In this document: piece by piece, positions 11,115 to 23,228 of the stretch | Numbering within the stretch: position 1 is the first letter of the stretch | Layout: each line of letters opens with the position of its first letter | From: Anisodus tanguticus | Taxonomy: Eukaryota > Streptophyta > Magnoliopsida > Solanales > Solanaceae | Direction: 5' to 3' | DNA: 64,000 nt | Assembly (NCBI GenBank): GCA_034509755.1 | Contig: CM067547.1 | Location: forward strand, 46,402,859 to 46,466,858 | Notes under the pieces: model-generated | What the model was told of the DNA's origin: nothing | What the model saw: only the letters and a program-made list of their open reading frames with translations | Databases searched by the model: none | Position numbers and translations under genes: made by a program

Positions 11115-11597
11115 ATGGAGGATGTTTTGTAAACAACCATTTTTTCTTAGAAATTATGCAATGTTTGTTATTTGTAATATACTAAATCAAACAGTGAATA
11201 AGAAATAATCTCTGCATAACTAATCTCAACATTACTAATATCAGCATTACTAATACACAATATTCAACATTATTTGTATACACCCTACCAAATGACACCT
11301 CTACCAAATGACACCTTAGTGTATGCACAAATAATTTGGTTTACTCCTAATTCCTAGGTTCAAATATAGGAGTTTAATTTAAATTCAACTTTATTTGGGT
11401 TGAAGAATTAATATGGACTTTACAAGTCTATATTATTTAATGAAAAATGATGGGGTGTGGCCACCAGCAAAAAAAAAATACAAAAAAACCTAATTTTAAG
11501 AAAATGATCCGAAAGAGCATTTAGGCCCAAAATAAAGACAAGTATAGCCAAAACTTAAAATTTCACTCTACACTCTCTCTCACTTTCCTCCCTACTA

Positions 11598-12235
11598 AAA
11601 AAAGGATTTTCCAACCTCAATTGAGGTTGATAAAGGCCACATATTTATTTTTATATTTTTTTAATACCTCATGCGGTCGGTAATATTATACAAAAATTCG
11701 TAAAAAAAAATATTCCGACCTCACGAGCTCAGAAATTTATTTAAAATTTAAATATTAAAAATTATTTTAATAAACCGACCTCATGAGATTGGTGATATTT
11801 TAAATTAAAAAAATAATTAAATTTACCAACCTCATGAGGTTGGTTTATTTAATTAAATATATTACAAATTATTTAATAACCCGACCTCATGAGGTCGGTA
11901 ATCCTTTAAATTAAAATTTAAATTATTTTTTTATTATTTCCGCCCCCAATGAGATGGAAAATTTGTAACCCCCTATTTAGACTTTTAGGTCCTTCATCTA
12001 TCTGAATCAAGACCTGGCCCTTAAAAATATAAATTATTTTTTAACAAACCGACATCATGAGGTCAGTAACATTTTAAACTAAAAATAAAATAATTAAAAT
12101 TACCGACCTCATGAGGTCGGTTTATTTAATTAAAAATATTATAAGTTATTTTTAATAAACTGACCTCGTGAGGTCGGTATTCTTTTAAATTAAAAATAAA
12201 ATAATTAAAGATATCAGCCTCGTGAGGTCAGTAAA
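11598..12235. repeat. Array of palindromic GACCTCATGAGGTC motifs
   Basis: At least ten copies of a 14-20 bp palindrome (best form ACCGACCTCATGAGGTCGGT) recur every 50-60 bp, near 11605, 11670, 11722, 11780, 11828, 11884, 12053, 12104, 12162 and 12212. Variants keep the symmetry partly (CCAACCTCATGAGGTTGG has paired changes). Spacers are AT-rich and share TTTAAATTAAAAATAAA-like words. About 60 bp near 11960-12020 interrupts the series. The family is not one I can name; it could be the subterminal repeat zone of a DNA transposon. Confidence 0.7.
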
Positions 12236-12972
12236 TAAAATAAAAATCAGACTCAAACCCTTCTTTTTCACATTTCTCACATTTTCTCTCCCTCTCTTAT
12301 AACCCAAATCAGACCCAAAATCATCGTCGCCATCCTTGCCCAGTCACTGTCGTCGCCGTCCCTATCCAATATTGATCCTTAGGGTTCAGGATTAATTTTG
12401 GGGCTAAAATATATGGATATCGTTGGACTCTTTTAACCTCATGGAATACTATTTTGATTAGATTGAACTCGTTTGGTGAATTCGGACGCGCTAGATCTTT
12501 TGCAAGCCTTAATTTTTATATGGATCGAGATTGGGATCGTTCGGAGACGTTGAGGAAGGGCAATCCCGTTCGTGAGCTTTGGTACTTCGAATCTAAGGCA
12601 TGTTAAGGCTTACTTAACTATTTATGAAGTGTTTGTATTGATATTAATTAATTAAGGAGAGTAATGGGGAATGGGAGTCCCGTACTTGTGAGATAACGAG
12701 CACTTGTGTGGGTACCGGTGCCATGATATGGGTAAATTAACAAATATATAATTATTGTATAGTAAAAAATGCCAAAGAATGTGGGCATTAGCTGATAGCT
12801 TCTAAATATACTTGATTGACTTGATTGTTTCTGTGAAATGCTTATTGCTAAACTTGATGAATCTTGGTGATATTGACATTCATCACTCCAATTCTCGTCT
12901 AAATAATGAAAATGGGTTATTCATAGCATTTCTTTGGTACCGTGTAGTTACCTATTAGATGCATATTCATTT

Positions 12973-15556
12973 TGTTACATCCCGTACATTCGTATGTTAA
13001 AGTGTGTCACGAATTAGTTGACGTAAACTTGGAGAACTAGGTCCTCCCTGAGCTTATGAATGTTAAAGACCTTATTTGATAGTGTCGGGAAGGTATATGA
13101 CCTTGTATAAGGATAACAAAGGTTTGAAACAAGTGTTAAGGATGTATCGTAGGGATTAGAGATCAACAAATCGAAGAGAATAAGTTCGTCAACGTAATGT
13201 CCCATGATTTCGGACCTTTGAACCACTCGACGTATGTAAGTAGACCCGAGCCCCAAAGAATTTTTTTTGGTATATTCAAGTATGCAAAAAAAGGAGTTTG
13301 GTATATAAAAAGTATGAAGTCCCGAAATAATTTCAAACTTAGCAAGTGTGGCCGTGGTGATTGAAATATTTTGTTTGTACCAAAAAAGGCTATGGACTAG
13401 TGTTAGATTGCATGATAATGAGTATATGAGGTGTATTAAAAATAATTATTATTTATGGACTCTCCCTAGCCAGTCCCTTGTCGAAAACATTCCGCATCAC
13501 ATCTCACGGTGATAGTTCTGCGCCAGTCTCTTCTCCTTAATGCAGAACTCATTTGGTTCATCCTATTGGTGTGACCCATCCGAAATAAGTATTTTCCAAA
13601 TAAATGTGAGAATTCCAATGAATCTCTAATTGTCTTTTTTTGGTAGCCTATCGATAATTCCTAGTTAATTAAATATTAAATTATATGTGGGGAACAAAGT
13701 AATTAACTATAAAGATAAAGAATTAGTGGCATGGACACGTGGGTCATGGAAAGGAATCAATATATGACTTATATCCTTTTAGGATCGGTAGGTGGCGTCA
13801 TTTACGGATAGGATTTAAACGTATTACTATTAGTAAAGAGGTGGGCGGTCCCATGCACAATAAATGAGATTAAACTTGTGAATGCTCACTTCATTTTTAG
13901 ACCTTTCTAAATATAGTTTAGCAACAAATTCCCAAAGTGATTTATACCTTTTTTCACATAAAAGAATGGACGCAGCAACGCAGATTTTAATGGTGTAGCA
14001 GCAAGACTATACCCTATTTACATATTAGCAAACAACGAGCAGCACAACTCATTAACGAGCAGCAACAATACGCACACATATATACGTTCACGATCGAACT
14101 TTGTCGGGGGAAAGAAATTCCCTTTACACTGAAGAAAAATATGAAGAACAACGTAGAGGAATACTTTGGGTGGTCTAAGATAATATTACACTCCTTCATG
14201 TATTTGAGCTTGTAGAAGTCATAAATAACTTGTACGGTTCAAAATCCGTGAAATAAGGCCGAAAATCGTAGTTGTGAGGTTATTGTATATTGGACTGTTT
14301 TGAGGTGGTTCCTATGATATTAGATGGCTGGAAAACATGGAGAATAGATTGAGTATGTTGATATTGTGGTGCTAAGTGTGTTGTGAAGAGAAGAAAGTGA
14401 CAGAGGGGTCGGTTGTTATGGGACGAGCTTGTCATTGGGTATATATCGTATTCTAGTTTTTCCTTAGTTAATGATGGATCTATTTTTATTTTACTGTAGA
14501 CAAATATTCTGCAATTATAGTACGTCGCAGATTGTGCCGGTTAGGCGACGAGAGGTATGTAATGGATATCCTTTCTTTCTATAACATGATTTCTTATCTA
14601 AAATGGTACTCGATAGATAAATATAAAAGAAGTATTCAAACATCCTTGAGATGATATTATTTGTCCCTTGTCAGAGATACTTTCAGTATTTAGAGCTTAT
14701 TGTTGCGCAGTAAAGTTGTTGATAATTTTATATGTCTATTGTTGATAGATGTTGCATTGTTATTGAAAGTGACACCAAGCATAAACGTCCAGGTAGATGG
14801 CACTGAGACTAAACGATCGGGTAAATAACACCGAGTCTAAACAACCAGGTAGATGACACCGAGTCTAAATGGCTAGGTAGATAACACTGAGCCTAAATGA
14901 CCATATAGATGACACTGAGCCTCCTACGGCCGGGTAGATACTCACCGAGCTCTATATGTGGCAGGGTAGACGCGAGAGTATATTATATATATAAGTTGAG
15001 TAGAGACATACGAGTACATTCCAGGTTACCTCTGACCTTATCTTGTTCATCAGACTTATGTTACAGTTTCAGTTATTTAGCCACCTTACATACTCAGTAC
15101 ATTATTTCGTACTAACAACTTTTTATTTGTGGACGCTGCATTTCATGCGTGCAGGTCTTGAGAGACAGATAGATATGTCTCCTCAATAGGCATTGCCGAG
15201 CTCAGCTTGATTGGTAAGCTCCATGTCATTCAGAAATGCCAAGTCTAGAGTATTGATATGTATACAAAGATGATGGGTAGGTCGGGGCCCTGTCCCAACC
15301 ACAGTATAGTTGTATCATCTTTAGAGGCTTGTAGACGTGTCATGTATGTATAGTACAACACAGTGGCTTTGTCGGCCCTAATATATATGTTTTGGCTTTA
15401 CTATTGTAGACATTTATGGTTGCCTTATCGGCCTAAAGTGTTATAATTAGTGTACATATTGTTTGCAAAGCTCCAGATCTCACGAGTTATAGATAGTTTG
15501 CTCGGGGTCAAGTAAGGCATCGAGTGCCGGCCATGCCCCCAGGTTTGGGTATGACA
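12973..15556 (+). mobile_element. Solo LTR with 5-bp target duplication
   Basis: The element starts TGTTACATCCCG and ends GGTTTGGGTATGACA. CATTT lies immediately outside both ends (12968-12972 and 15557-15561). The related copy at 39516-42328 is uninterrupted at the matching point (CATTTCATACTCC in its sense), which confirms the insertion boundaries. There is no internal region, so it is a solo LTR of about 2.58 kb left by LTR-LTR recombination. Long LTRs with TGTTAC/ATGACA ends suggest Ty3/gypsy; this class is inferred. Confidence 0.85.
14785..14950 (+). repeat. Degenerate ~34-bp tandem repeat in the solo LTR
   Basis: About five units share the core GGTAGATGACACCGAGTCTAAA with substitutions; spacing is 33-36 bp. 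Similar short-unit arrays are frequent inside long Gypsy LTRs. Confidence 0.65.
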
Positions 15557-16444
15557 CATTTTATACTCCATATGATATCACTGGCATACTTTATTTTGAT
15601 GAATCATAAAGGATAGTCCGGGGTGGCCCAATTGGATATAGTACTGGATGGAGTGATGATAATGGTAGTATAACCAACATTTATTGAATTTCTGATGTGA
15701 TTTGGGAGATCGACCTCGCGTGTCCCCATGAATCACCTGAAATCTATTGTAAAACGTGTGTATACTAGTGCATATTGGTCATTACATTTGCATTGCATCT
15801 CTTTCTTATTTTATTTTGTTCTCATTATTGGACTTTTACACCGGTTCTTCCCCAAGAACCGACTTTAAATGGCTTACTTGATAGTTCATGGATTTTCACG
15901 TGGTTGTGGAATTAGTTCTTATATTAATTGATTGGCTTCAGTTGTTTACTTGATTTTGTGGACTTTCTATTCCTTATAAATGACTCATAACTTGTTGAAT
16001 TGATTACTAATAAAGTGAGTAGGTAGGTATTGGAAAGACCAACCTTTGCCATCACTTCAGTTTAGGGACCGTCAATGATGTTGCTAAGTACACGTATTTT
16101 TTGTACTCACTCTACATTTGTTATACCTTTTGTGTGTAGGTTCTATTCCGAGCTCTAGTAGTGACCGAATTATCACCGATCGTTGATGAGATACTTTTGG
16201 AGTTACCAAGGTGAGCTGATGGCTGTTCCGCAACACCAGACTCCATCTCCATCTTATTTTCTATCTTTACTTTTTGAAAAGTGTATAGACTTTCAGACTT
16301 GCACTCCTTATTAGTAGCACTTGTACTTGTGACTTCAGGTTTTGGGAGGTGTGTGACTTAGTTTCCGCATTTTGAGTAATTTTATTGACTTATGCCTTAT
16401 TCTTATTTTTATTTCCGCTTAATAATTGGTTAAAGGACTTATAA

Positions 16445-17460
16445 AATAATTTGAGATCGCTTTTAATCCTCCAAGCTACCAACAATGAACTATATACCAT
16501 TTGATCCCTCTATCAGCCAAACAATATTAATTGTGATAAAATATGTCATCGAGGAATTTTACTTTATCAGATTTTTGTATACAGACAAATATTTTGCCTT
16601 TTAAAGTTTACCTCGCAATTCATCTTTGGTTAGTAATGTACTCTTCTATTAACCAAGGAATTTGATCACATGAAAAGAAAAAGTTATGTTCCTCTTCCTC
16701 CTCACTACTATGCTTGATGAATTGATGTTGACTTGAGATAATCATCACAAAAATGGAAACTTGCACAACATATGCAATTTATTCCTGCAAATTTCCATAT
16801 ATCCGTTGGAGCAATCAATTTTTTAATAGTAGTAGTTCTCACGCCCAAATAAAAAGGTCAAATATTAACCGGAAAAAAGGGATAAATACATGAATTCTAA
16901 CGTTCTTTTTCCTTCTGATAAAATTAATTAGATTACGCTGAGATCACCAAATAATTTTACTTTCCTCGTTTGACTTTGCATAAGAAAAATAACTCTATTT
17001 CTATTCCATTCCGGATTTTTATTTACTTGCCTTTAAATTCCTTAAGTTTGTTAACTCATGTATTCAAAATAGAATAAAAGATAAAAGAAAATGTTAGACA
17101 AACAAAGTTCCACGCACATTTTTTTTTTATGTCCTTGAAAAATTTGACCCCCTCATAATTTTCCAAGGTAGATAGAACGAAACACTATTTTGTAAAAGCA
17201 ACAATTTAAATTGTATAACTTCGACGAACTCAACAATCGAAAGAAATCACACGACTCTACTATTTTTCTAAATAAATGGAAAAAACAATTTAGAAAGAGA
17301 ATGAATTCGAAGAATTGATGTTTTAAATTTGAGGCATAACCCCTCAATTTATAGGTGATGAAAGGATAATGTGAAAAGGTGTTGGTTCAAAATGAAAAAC
17401 TGCAAATCAAGAGTTGCAACCTTTTCTGATGCCTTTTCGAAAAACACCACTTCATTTTTC
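16445..17460. other. AT-rich intergenic stretch, nothing recognised
   Basis: No coding frame, RNA gene or clear repeat boundary can be seen. The last bases, ATCTA (17461-17465), are the left target duplication of the next Copia insertion. Confidence 0.5.
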
Positions 17461-17465
17461 ATCTA

Positions 17466-18942
17466 TGTTGGAAATTTGTCTTTGGCGGGGAGATGCGTCC
17501 ACCCATCTTTGATGAATTAAACACTATTGTTCCGCATGTTGGAGACCTTGTCTCTTTACACATGCATGATCTACAAAGTGAGTAGATGACCGTAGGGCCA
17601 ATGATCGTCAAATTTCGTTGAGAAATGAAAGAGATATTGATCCACGAAGTAAGGTGTTTAAGGCATGAAAATGTGGTGTGGGACAAATCTACCACATCGG
17701 TGAGAATAGGAAGAATTGCTCTCTCTATATGTCTCAAATTGGTAAAGGGTTTGGGACCCCAAGGGGTATCCCATGTGTTTAAAGGAGGGAAGACCTAGAT
17801 GTGCATGGGTTCATGGCTAAGCCCACACGCGCGCCGCCGCCGCCGCCCGCCCGTCCGGGCTCGGGTCACGGGCTGTGCGCTGATATTATCTTTTTGGACC
17901 AGAGAACTCTGCCAAATGTACAGTTTGATCCCTGAAGTTTCATATGTATAGTTTGGACCTGACCTGAATTCTTTTATATGTACAGTTTGGTCTCTGAAGT
18001 TTCAATATTTACAGTTTGGTCCCCATAGCCCAGAGTTTCTGGGAAGGTGACGGTAGGCAGAACTTTATGCCTACCGTTGGGACTGTTTTTTGAGGCATTA
18101 ATCAGCCATTACTTGGCTGATTAACTCCTCCATTATCACCATCCTTCTTGTCCATAATTCAGCCTCCTTGATGGCCATTTACTGCCTTTACTTGGCTGTT
18201 TTAATGCCCTCCTAATGTCCATTAACAGCCATGTTTTAGGCAATTGTACAACCCCTTCTCCTTGCTATATATTGAGCCTTCTTTGGCTCAATTCAGTGAT
18301 GGAAAAGACTGCACAACAGGCTGAAAAACAGTCAGCAATATAGCACAGAAAACACACGAAAATAGCAGCAAATTTCAGTCACAAAAGAGCACAAAACGGT
18401 GACCAAAAACTGCTCAAAACGTGGCGAAAATCGGTGCAATTCGTGATCGAAAACAAGTGACCAAACCCTCACATATACACAAGATATACACTACAGAGAC
18501 ACACTATATACACAGAGACAAAAGAGAAGAGTAAAGAGAAACTCTTCCTTCCTATTCCATATCTTCAGCAAGTCGAGTCATATTTGTTTTCTTCGCCAGG
18601 CTCAACCTATTGGCTTTGTAGCGTTGAGATTAAAGTGTTGTTTTATCTTGGGAAACTATTGCCCGCTAACGTAAAGGCATATATACGGGACAATCTTGTC
18701 TTAAGGACAGAGGGCAATCCCTCGACTCAACACACAACGTTGTAACCATCCAGATTTAGTTGTTTCTTGATTTCAGGTTATCAAGATTCAAGACACAACA
18801 AGCTTGCGGTAGTTTTGAAGATTGGCCTATTTGTTCAACAAGATTCAATTCCTGAAGATTGAATATTGGTTCATCCTTTCGAATACTTGTAATAGTTATT
18901 TACTTCCCGTACTGCTTTATAAAGTAAAACAGAGTACCAACA
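17466..18942 (+). repeat. Copia LTR, complete forward copy
   Basis: Starts TGTTGGAAATTTG, ends GTACCAACA, followed by ACTTAAGACAAG as after the LTR at 512-1808. It is longer than the other two LTRs (about 1477 bp against about 1300) and clearly more diverged, with a TATATATT box near 18265. The GGTCCC-type subrepeat near 17930-18010 is present. It lacks the long GGTCAC array of the other LTRs. Confidence 0.85.
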
Positions 18943-18967
18943 ACTTAAGACAAGAGGGTTTGGGGAC

Positions 18968-21900
18968 TTTATGAAATTTGACGATCCTTGGCCATACGGT
19001 CATCTACTCACTTAGTAGATTATGCACGTGTGAAGAATCAAAGTCTCCAACATGCGGAATTCTAGTATTTAAGTCATTAAAGATGGGTGGACACAACTCC
19101 CACCAAAGACAAATTTCCAACAATCCCCTCTTGAAAGAGATTTTGGCGCACTTACAAGGTGCATATTTCCAGCAATATTTCAGTTGACCGATGTTGCATC
19201 AGGAGAGGTAGCTTCAGCTTTGAACCTTCCATAATTAAATACCATCGGACTTACTGCGCGGTGAACGTGATGTCTTGAACCGTCAGTGTTTAGTGTAAGC
19301 CAAGACAACGATATCAACACAATAACTCTTCTTATTCGTTTTCCTTCTTACGTTTCTGTCCGTTGCGGCCATGGACACACTTGGATTCTTAAGTGCGTTC
19401 ATTTGAGGCGGCCATCCTCGCACTTAAATAGGTGATCTCCTACAAGGTATCCTGCTATACCCCACTTCACAAGTGTTAGGAATCATTAAAAGTTTTCTTA
19501 ACCTTAACCTCAACCGTTTGAGGATCTTTTAAAGGTTTGGAAGCTTAACCTTTACCCACCATGCAGGTAGCACTTTAATGTCTATCGTGGGAACAGTTTT
19601 GGATTCATGTTTCCGTACATAAATCATCATCCGAAGTGCTTCTTGCTTCCACCGAAGTGCTCAACTGAACCTTTTGCCGCTTAGTTTTCCCATTGAACCA
19701 AATTCTTGGGATCTCCAATCAGAATGGTTGGGTTTCCACCGCAAAGGTTCGTATTGTTTGGGTTTTAAGCCCATTCCCCTAGACAGGCAGAACACTTGAT
19801 CTCCGAGTAGTCCCTTAGTTAGTAAACAAGGATGTGACACCCGTGATGATCAACTGTCATACGGTCTTATGTCTCTTGACAGATCCTGACAGATATACCC
19901 AGACGCCGTCATCCGTGTCCTTCCTGAAGCTGACCGGCTAGCCACAATGTATAACTGCTGAAGGCACGGGTTTCTCCTAATAAGGGACGTCCTCTAATGA
20001 GTCGTGAAGTTACTCAACTTCTTTCATGCTTTGTATAAAGCGATAAACTCCGATTCCATAATGAATTGGCTGATGCAAGCTTGCTTAGAGGATTTTCCAA
20101 GACCCACCATACACATTTACTTGTGGCTTTGGTGTTCTTCAGATCTGATGTCCAGTTTGCATCATTGTGTTCTCCCAGAACCGCTGGACATCCAGAATAC
20201 TATAATCCGTAGATAAGCGAATAATTCAGATATCATCATATCTGACTTAACGCCTTCTACCGATCATGTATTAAAATCATCAGTGAACCTTAGTTCAACT
20301 GATCTGCTTTGTAGGCCAATACCAGGTCGGTTGTAGTGTGTACAATACATTGAACTACACGTGACCTGTCCATATCGCTCCTTGTCTATGGGTGCACCAT
20401 GATCAATCAGTTCTATGATTCATATCCATTGGTGGCTTCAACGAAACTGTCAACTATCGACCAGTCCGTTAGATGTCTTGGAAATCCAATTCCTAAGATG
20501 TCATCTGTGATACCCATATCTTTCATATCGAGACTTTGTTTCAATATGACTTTTACTTTCGATCGTTGATTCTCCAACTCGTTGGCTTTCTAACTTCGAG
20601 TCAATGTTTCGTGGTCGATTCATTGTTTTGTTTTATCCGAAACTTTCGGGACCAAAATGTAAACATTTCAGGGACCAAAACGAAAGGTCAGGAATAAGCC
20701 CAACAGTTCAGCAAACCAACTTTGATCCTCTTCTTCCAACTCTCCGGTTGGGAAGGCTATTTCAACATCCATGCCACGCAAAACTGTAATGGCCATGGAT
20801 GTTAAGCTACTCACAGGGGAGCACCTTTTACAACCCAAAGGTTCTTTTCCCGGAGGAAGATCAACCATTACACAAGTATGATTCTATATGATGGAATTTA
20901 TTTCTCTCTTTAGCTTCTTTCCAAAGCAGCGCTTTTGGAGATGACAATTCTTTGTTAATTGTCCATGGTTCATTCTCAACCATACAAGCTAGAAGGTATG
21001 GAACAAGTCTTTGTCCCCTCTTTGCTCCTTCTCGGTTCTACATCTAGAATCTCTGAGTTCTGCAGATCTGGAATATTAAGTTCTAGATAGCCAGCAACTT
21101 TCGAGTCCTGTAGATACGGAACGTCTAGTTTCGGACAGTCAGGCCCTCGCGGGTTCTTGTTAACTTTGAGCAATTACTCTTTTTTCCTTTTTCAAGGAAA
21201 GTTGTGGGTTCTTGTTAACCTTGAGCAATTACTCATTTTTCCTTTTTCAAGGAAAGTTATCTCCAAAGAAATCAGCATTCTTTGACGCCAAGAGGCGATC
21301 AACACTCTTCGTTATTTGCGCATCCCGTGGATATGCAATCTATGAGCTTAGGTACAACTTGACTGTTTCGTATTCCAACTTTTACCAAGCCACCCCACAT
21401 AATTTGGGCGTACGACTTTGCGCTTGGCTAACACCGTTGGACCGAGGTGAGAAATGAACAGTCGTTTAATGAACGATGCTTCACATTCTCCCCCTCTATC
21501 ACTACGAATTTCTCAATCCGTAGGCTTAGTTGATTTTCAACTTCTGCTTTGTAGCGCTTATCCACTTCAACAACTTCATCTTTGCTTTTTAACAAACAAA
21601 GGATTCCATACGTTGTACCATCATCAATGAAGATCACAACGTACTTGTCTCCCCCCTCTATTTTGTATAAACTTCAAATCACCCAAGTAGGTGTGACTAA
21701 GTTCTAGAGGAGCGGTGCTTCTTTCGCTATTCCCTTTGACGGAATTTGGAAAGGTGATTTTGCCTCTTCGCCTACCTCACATTTATTTTGAGGGTTTATG
21801 TTGACAGAAGGCAATAATCTCAACATCGTTAGCTTTTGAATGACTTGCTATTTAACGTGTCTTAATCTATGATGGCATAGATGCACGGATTACAAATATA

Positions 21901-23165
21901 TCATTCATTTGGCTACAAACATACTGCACCATTCTTAGTTATTACAGACCTGTTGGACTAGTCTCAAACTAGTTTGACCAACAGTGTCCCTTAAACCAAG
22001 TTAGGGACATGTATCACATCATCTTAGAGTGATCACATTCCCTGAAGTCCTATTGAGGACAACCTCTCCAACCCCTTCTTCTTTAGAGGTGGCGTTGCTT
22101 CACATGAACAACCTCTTGCCCGTGGTTAGGGCGTAACCGGATCATATGTGATCTAGATACTCTGGCCCACTCGAGTTGCTTTGGCAGACTGAGTGTCCAA
22201 TTTGTTTTCTGCCTTTCTTTAGGCCTTCAGATCATTTAAGACCTGGAAACTCTGGCCCACCACACTAGGTGTCCATTACTTTTCCTATGAAATGAATTCT
22301 GGCCCCACTCCAGTCGCCCGGAGGCTTTATATGACTGAGTGTCCAATATCATCCTATCAAAGAAATTTTGGCCCACTCCAGTCGCCCGGAGACTTTGTAT
22401 GACTCAGTGTCCAATATCATCCTATGAAGGATCTTCTGCCAAATAGTGTGACAGGCACAACGTCTTTAGCTTTTAGACTTCTTCCATTACGATTGGTGCC
22501 CAGATGATTCTTGGCGCTTACTTAAGAGTGGTAACAGTTTTCGCACAGTCAGTGGATCTTTCTCTCCATTGTATGTGCGAACATACTTTACACACTTTTA
22601 ATAATTACACTTAAAAGAACGGATCTTTTTAAGTCATTTACAAAGTCCAATCTTTAAACGGGAAAGAAGAAGAGATTAAACTTCTGATTTTTAAAGCGTA
22701 AGGAATAGAAATTATTTTTATATTCCGCCTTACTTTAAGCAATTTTTAATCAGACATCATTTAATATTTATTCTTGACAAGTAAGAAAAATACTTATCCC
22801 AATTTCGGATTCTTTGTCTGGGACAAATATAGGCCTTCTGCTGCAAGATAGAACCACATCTTCAGCCTTCTCCTCTTGTCCCAGTTGACATCCTCAGGCT
22901 CTCGTGAGCGCTTGTTCCCACCACTCTCGGGAGCGGTGCACCATGAACATGTTGAACTTCAACAATATCATTATCACTGTCTTCAAGTAGAAAATCACAG
23001 CCATATTCAGATTTGGTCACACAACTTTTGACCGACATCTTTTGAACACTAATAGTAATACAATACAATCTTGTCTTAAATTTTTGGTGCTCTATTGTAC
23101 TTTATAAAGCAGTACGGGAAGTAAATAACTATTACAAGTATTCAAAAGGATCAACAAGATTCAAT
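18968..23165 (-). mobile_element. Inverted Copia internal region with LTR stubs
   Basis: Reading the minus strand from 23165 down gives an LTR end, the leader, an acidic frame at 23068-22862, the ~64-bp repeats (about 22440-22290), gag-pre-integrase (about 21930-21780), integrase (FIDDGTTYGILCLLKSK within 21637-21428), RT start (DLPPGKEPLGCK within 20868-20668), RNase H (MESEFIALYKA near 20050), the pol end (GMGLKPK near 19770) and the LTR start ending at 19122. Stops and indels break every domain, and the RT centre is missing. It is non-functional, but it is the better-conserved of the two internal copies in places. Confidence 0.8.
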
Positions 23166-23225
23166 TTCTGTAATAGTTATTTACTTCCCGTACTGCTTTA
23201 TAAAGTACAATAGAGCACCAAAAAT
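23081..23225. repeat. 57-bp perfect inverted repeat from two LTR ends
   Basis: Arms 23081-23137 and 23169-23225 are exact reverse complements, separated by 31 bp. Both arms are the LTR 3' end (core ACTTCCCGTACTGCTTTAT), one in each orientation. The absence of any mismatch means the arms arose together or have been homogenised. Confidence 0.9.
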
Positions 23226-23228
23226 CTA

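Larger units (their letters stand above)
12440..16440 (+). mobile_element. Old Gypsy-like LTR fragment, split by a solo LTR
   Basis: The outer parts (12440-12972 and 15557-16440) align with the reverse complement of the LTR at 39516-42328, in the same order; for example the stretch around 16010-16180 matches 39890-40060 reversed. Both ends of the LTR are missing here. The middle is a later insertion (12973-15556). No coding sequence; the few short open frames do not resemble a known protein. Confidence 0.7.
17461..23228. mobile_element. Copia insertion with inverted internal region
   Basis: The block is flanked by ATCTA on both sides (17461-17465 and 23224-23228). Inside, in order: a forward LTR (17466-18942), about 25 bp of forward leader (ACTTAAGACAAG), the first ~155 bp of an LTR in reverse (to 19122), the polypurine tract in reverse, the whole internal region in reverse (19123-23082), the last ~80 bp of an LTR in reverse, and the last ~57 bp of an LTR forward (ending 23223). 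A normal element has its internal region in the same direction as its LTRs. It is the same family as 512-7128. Confidence 0.8.
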
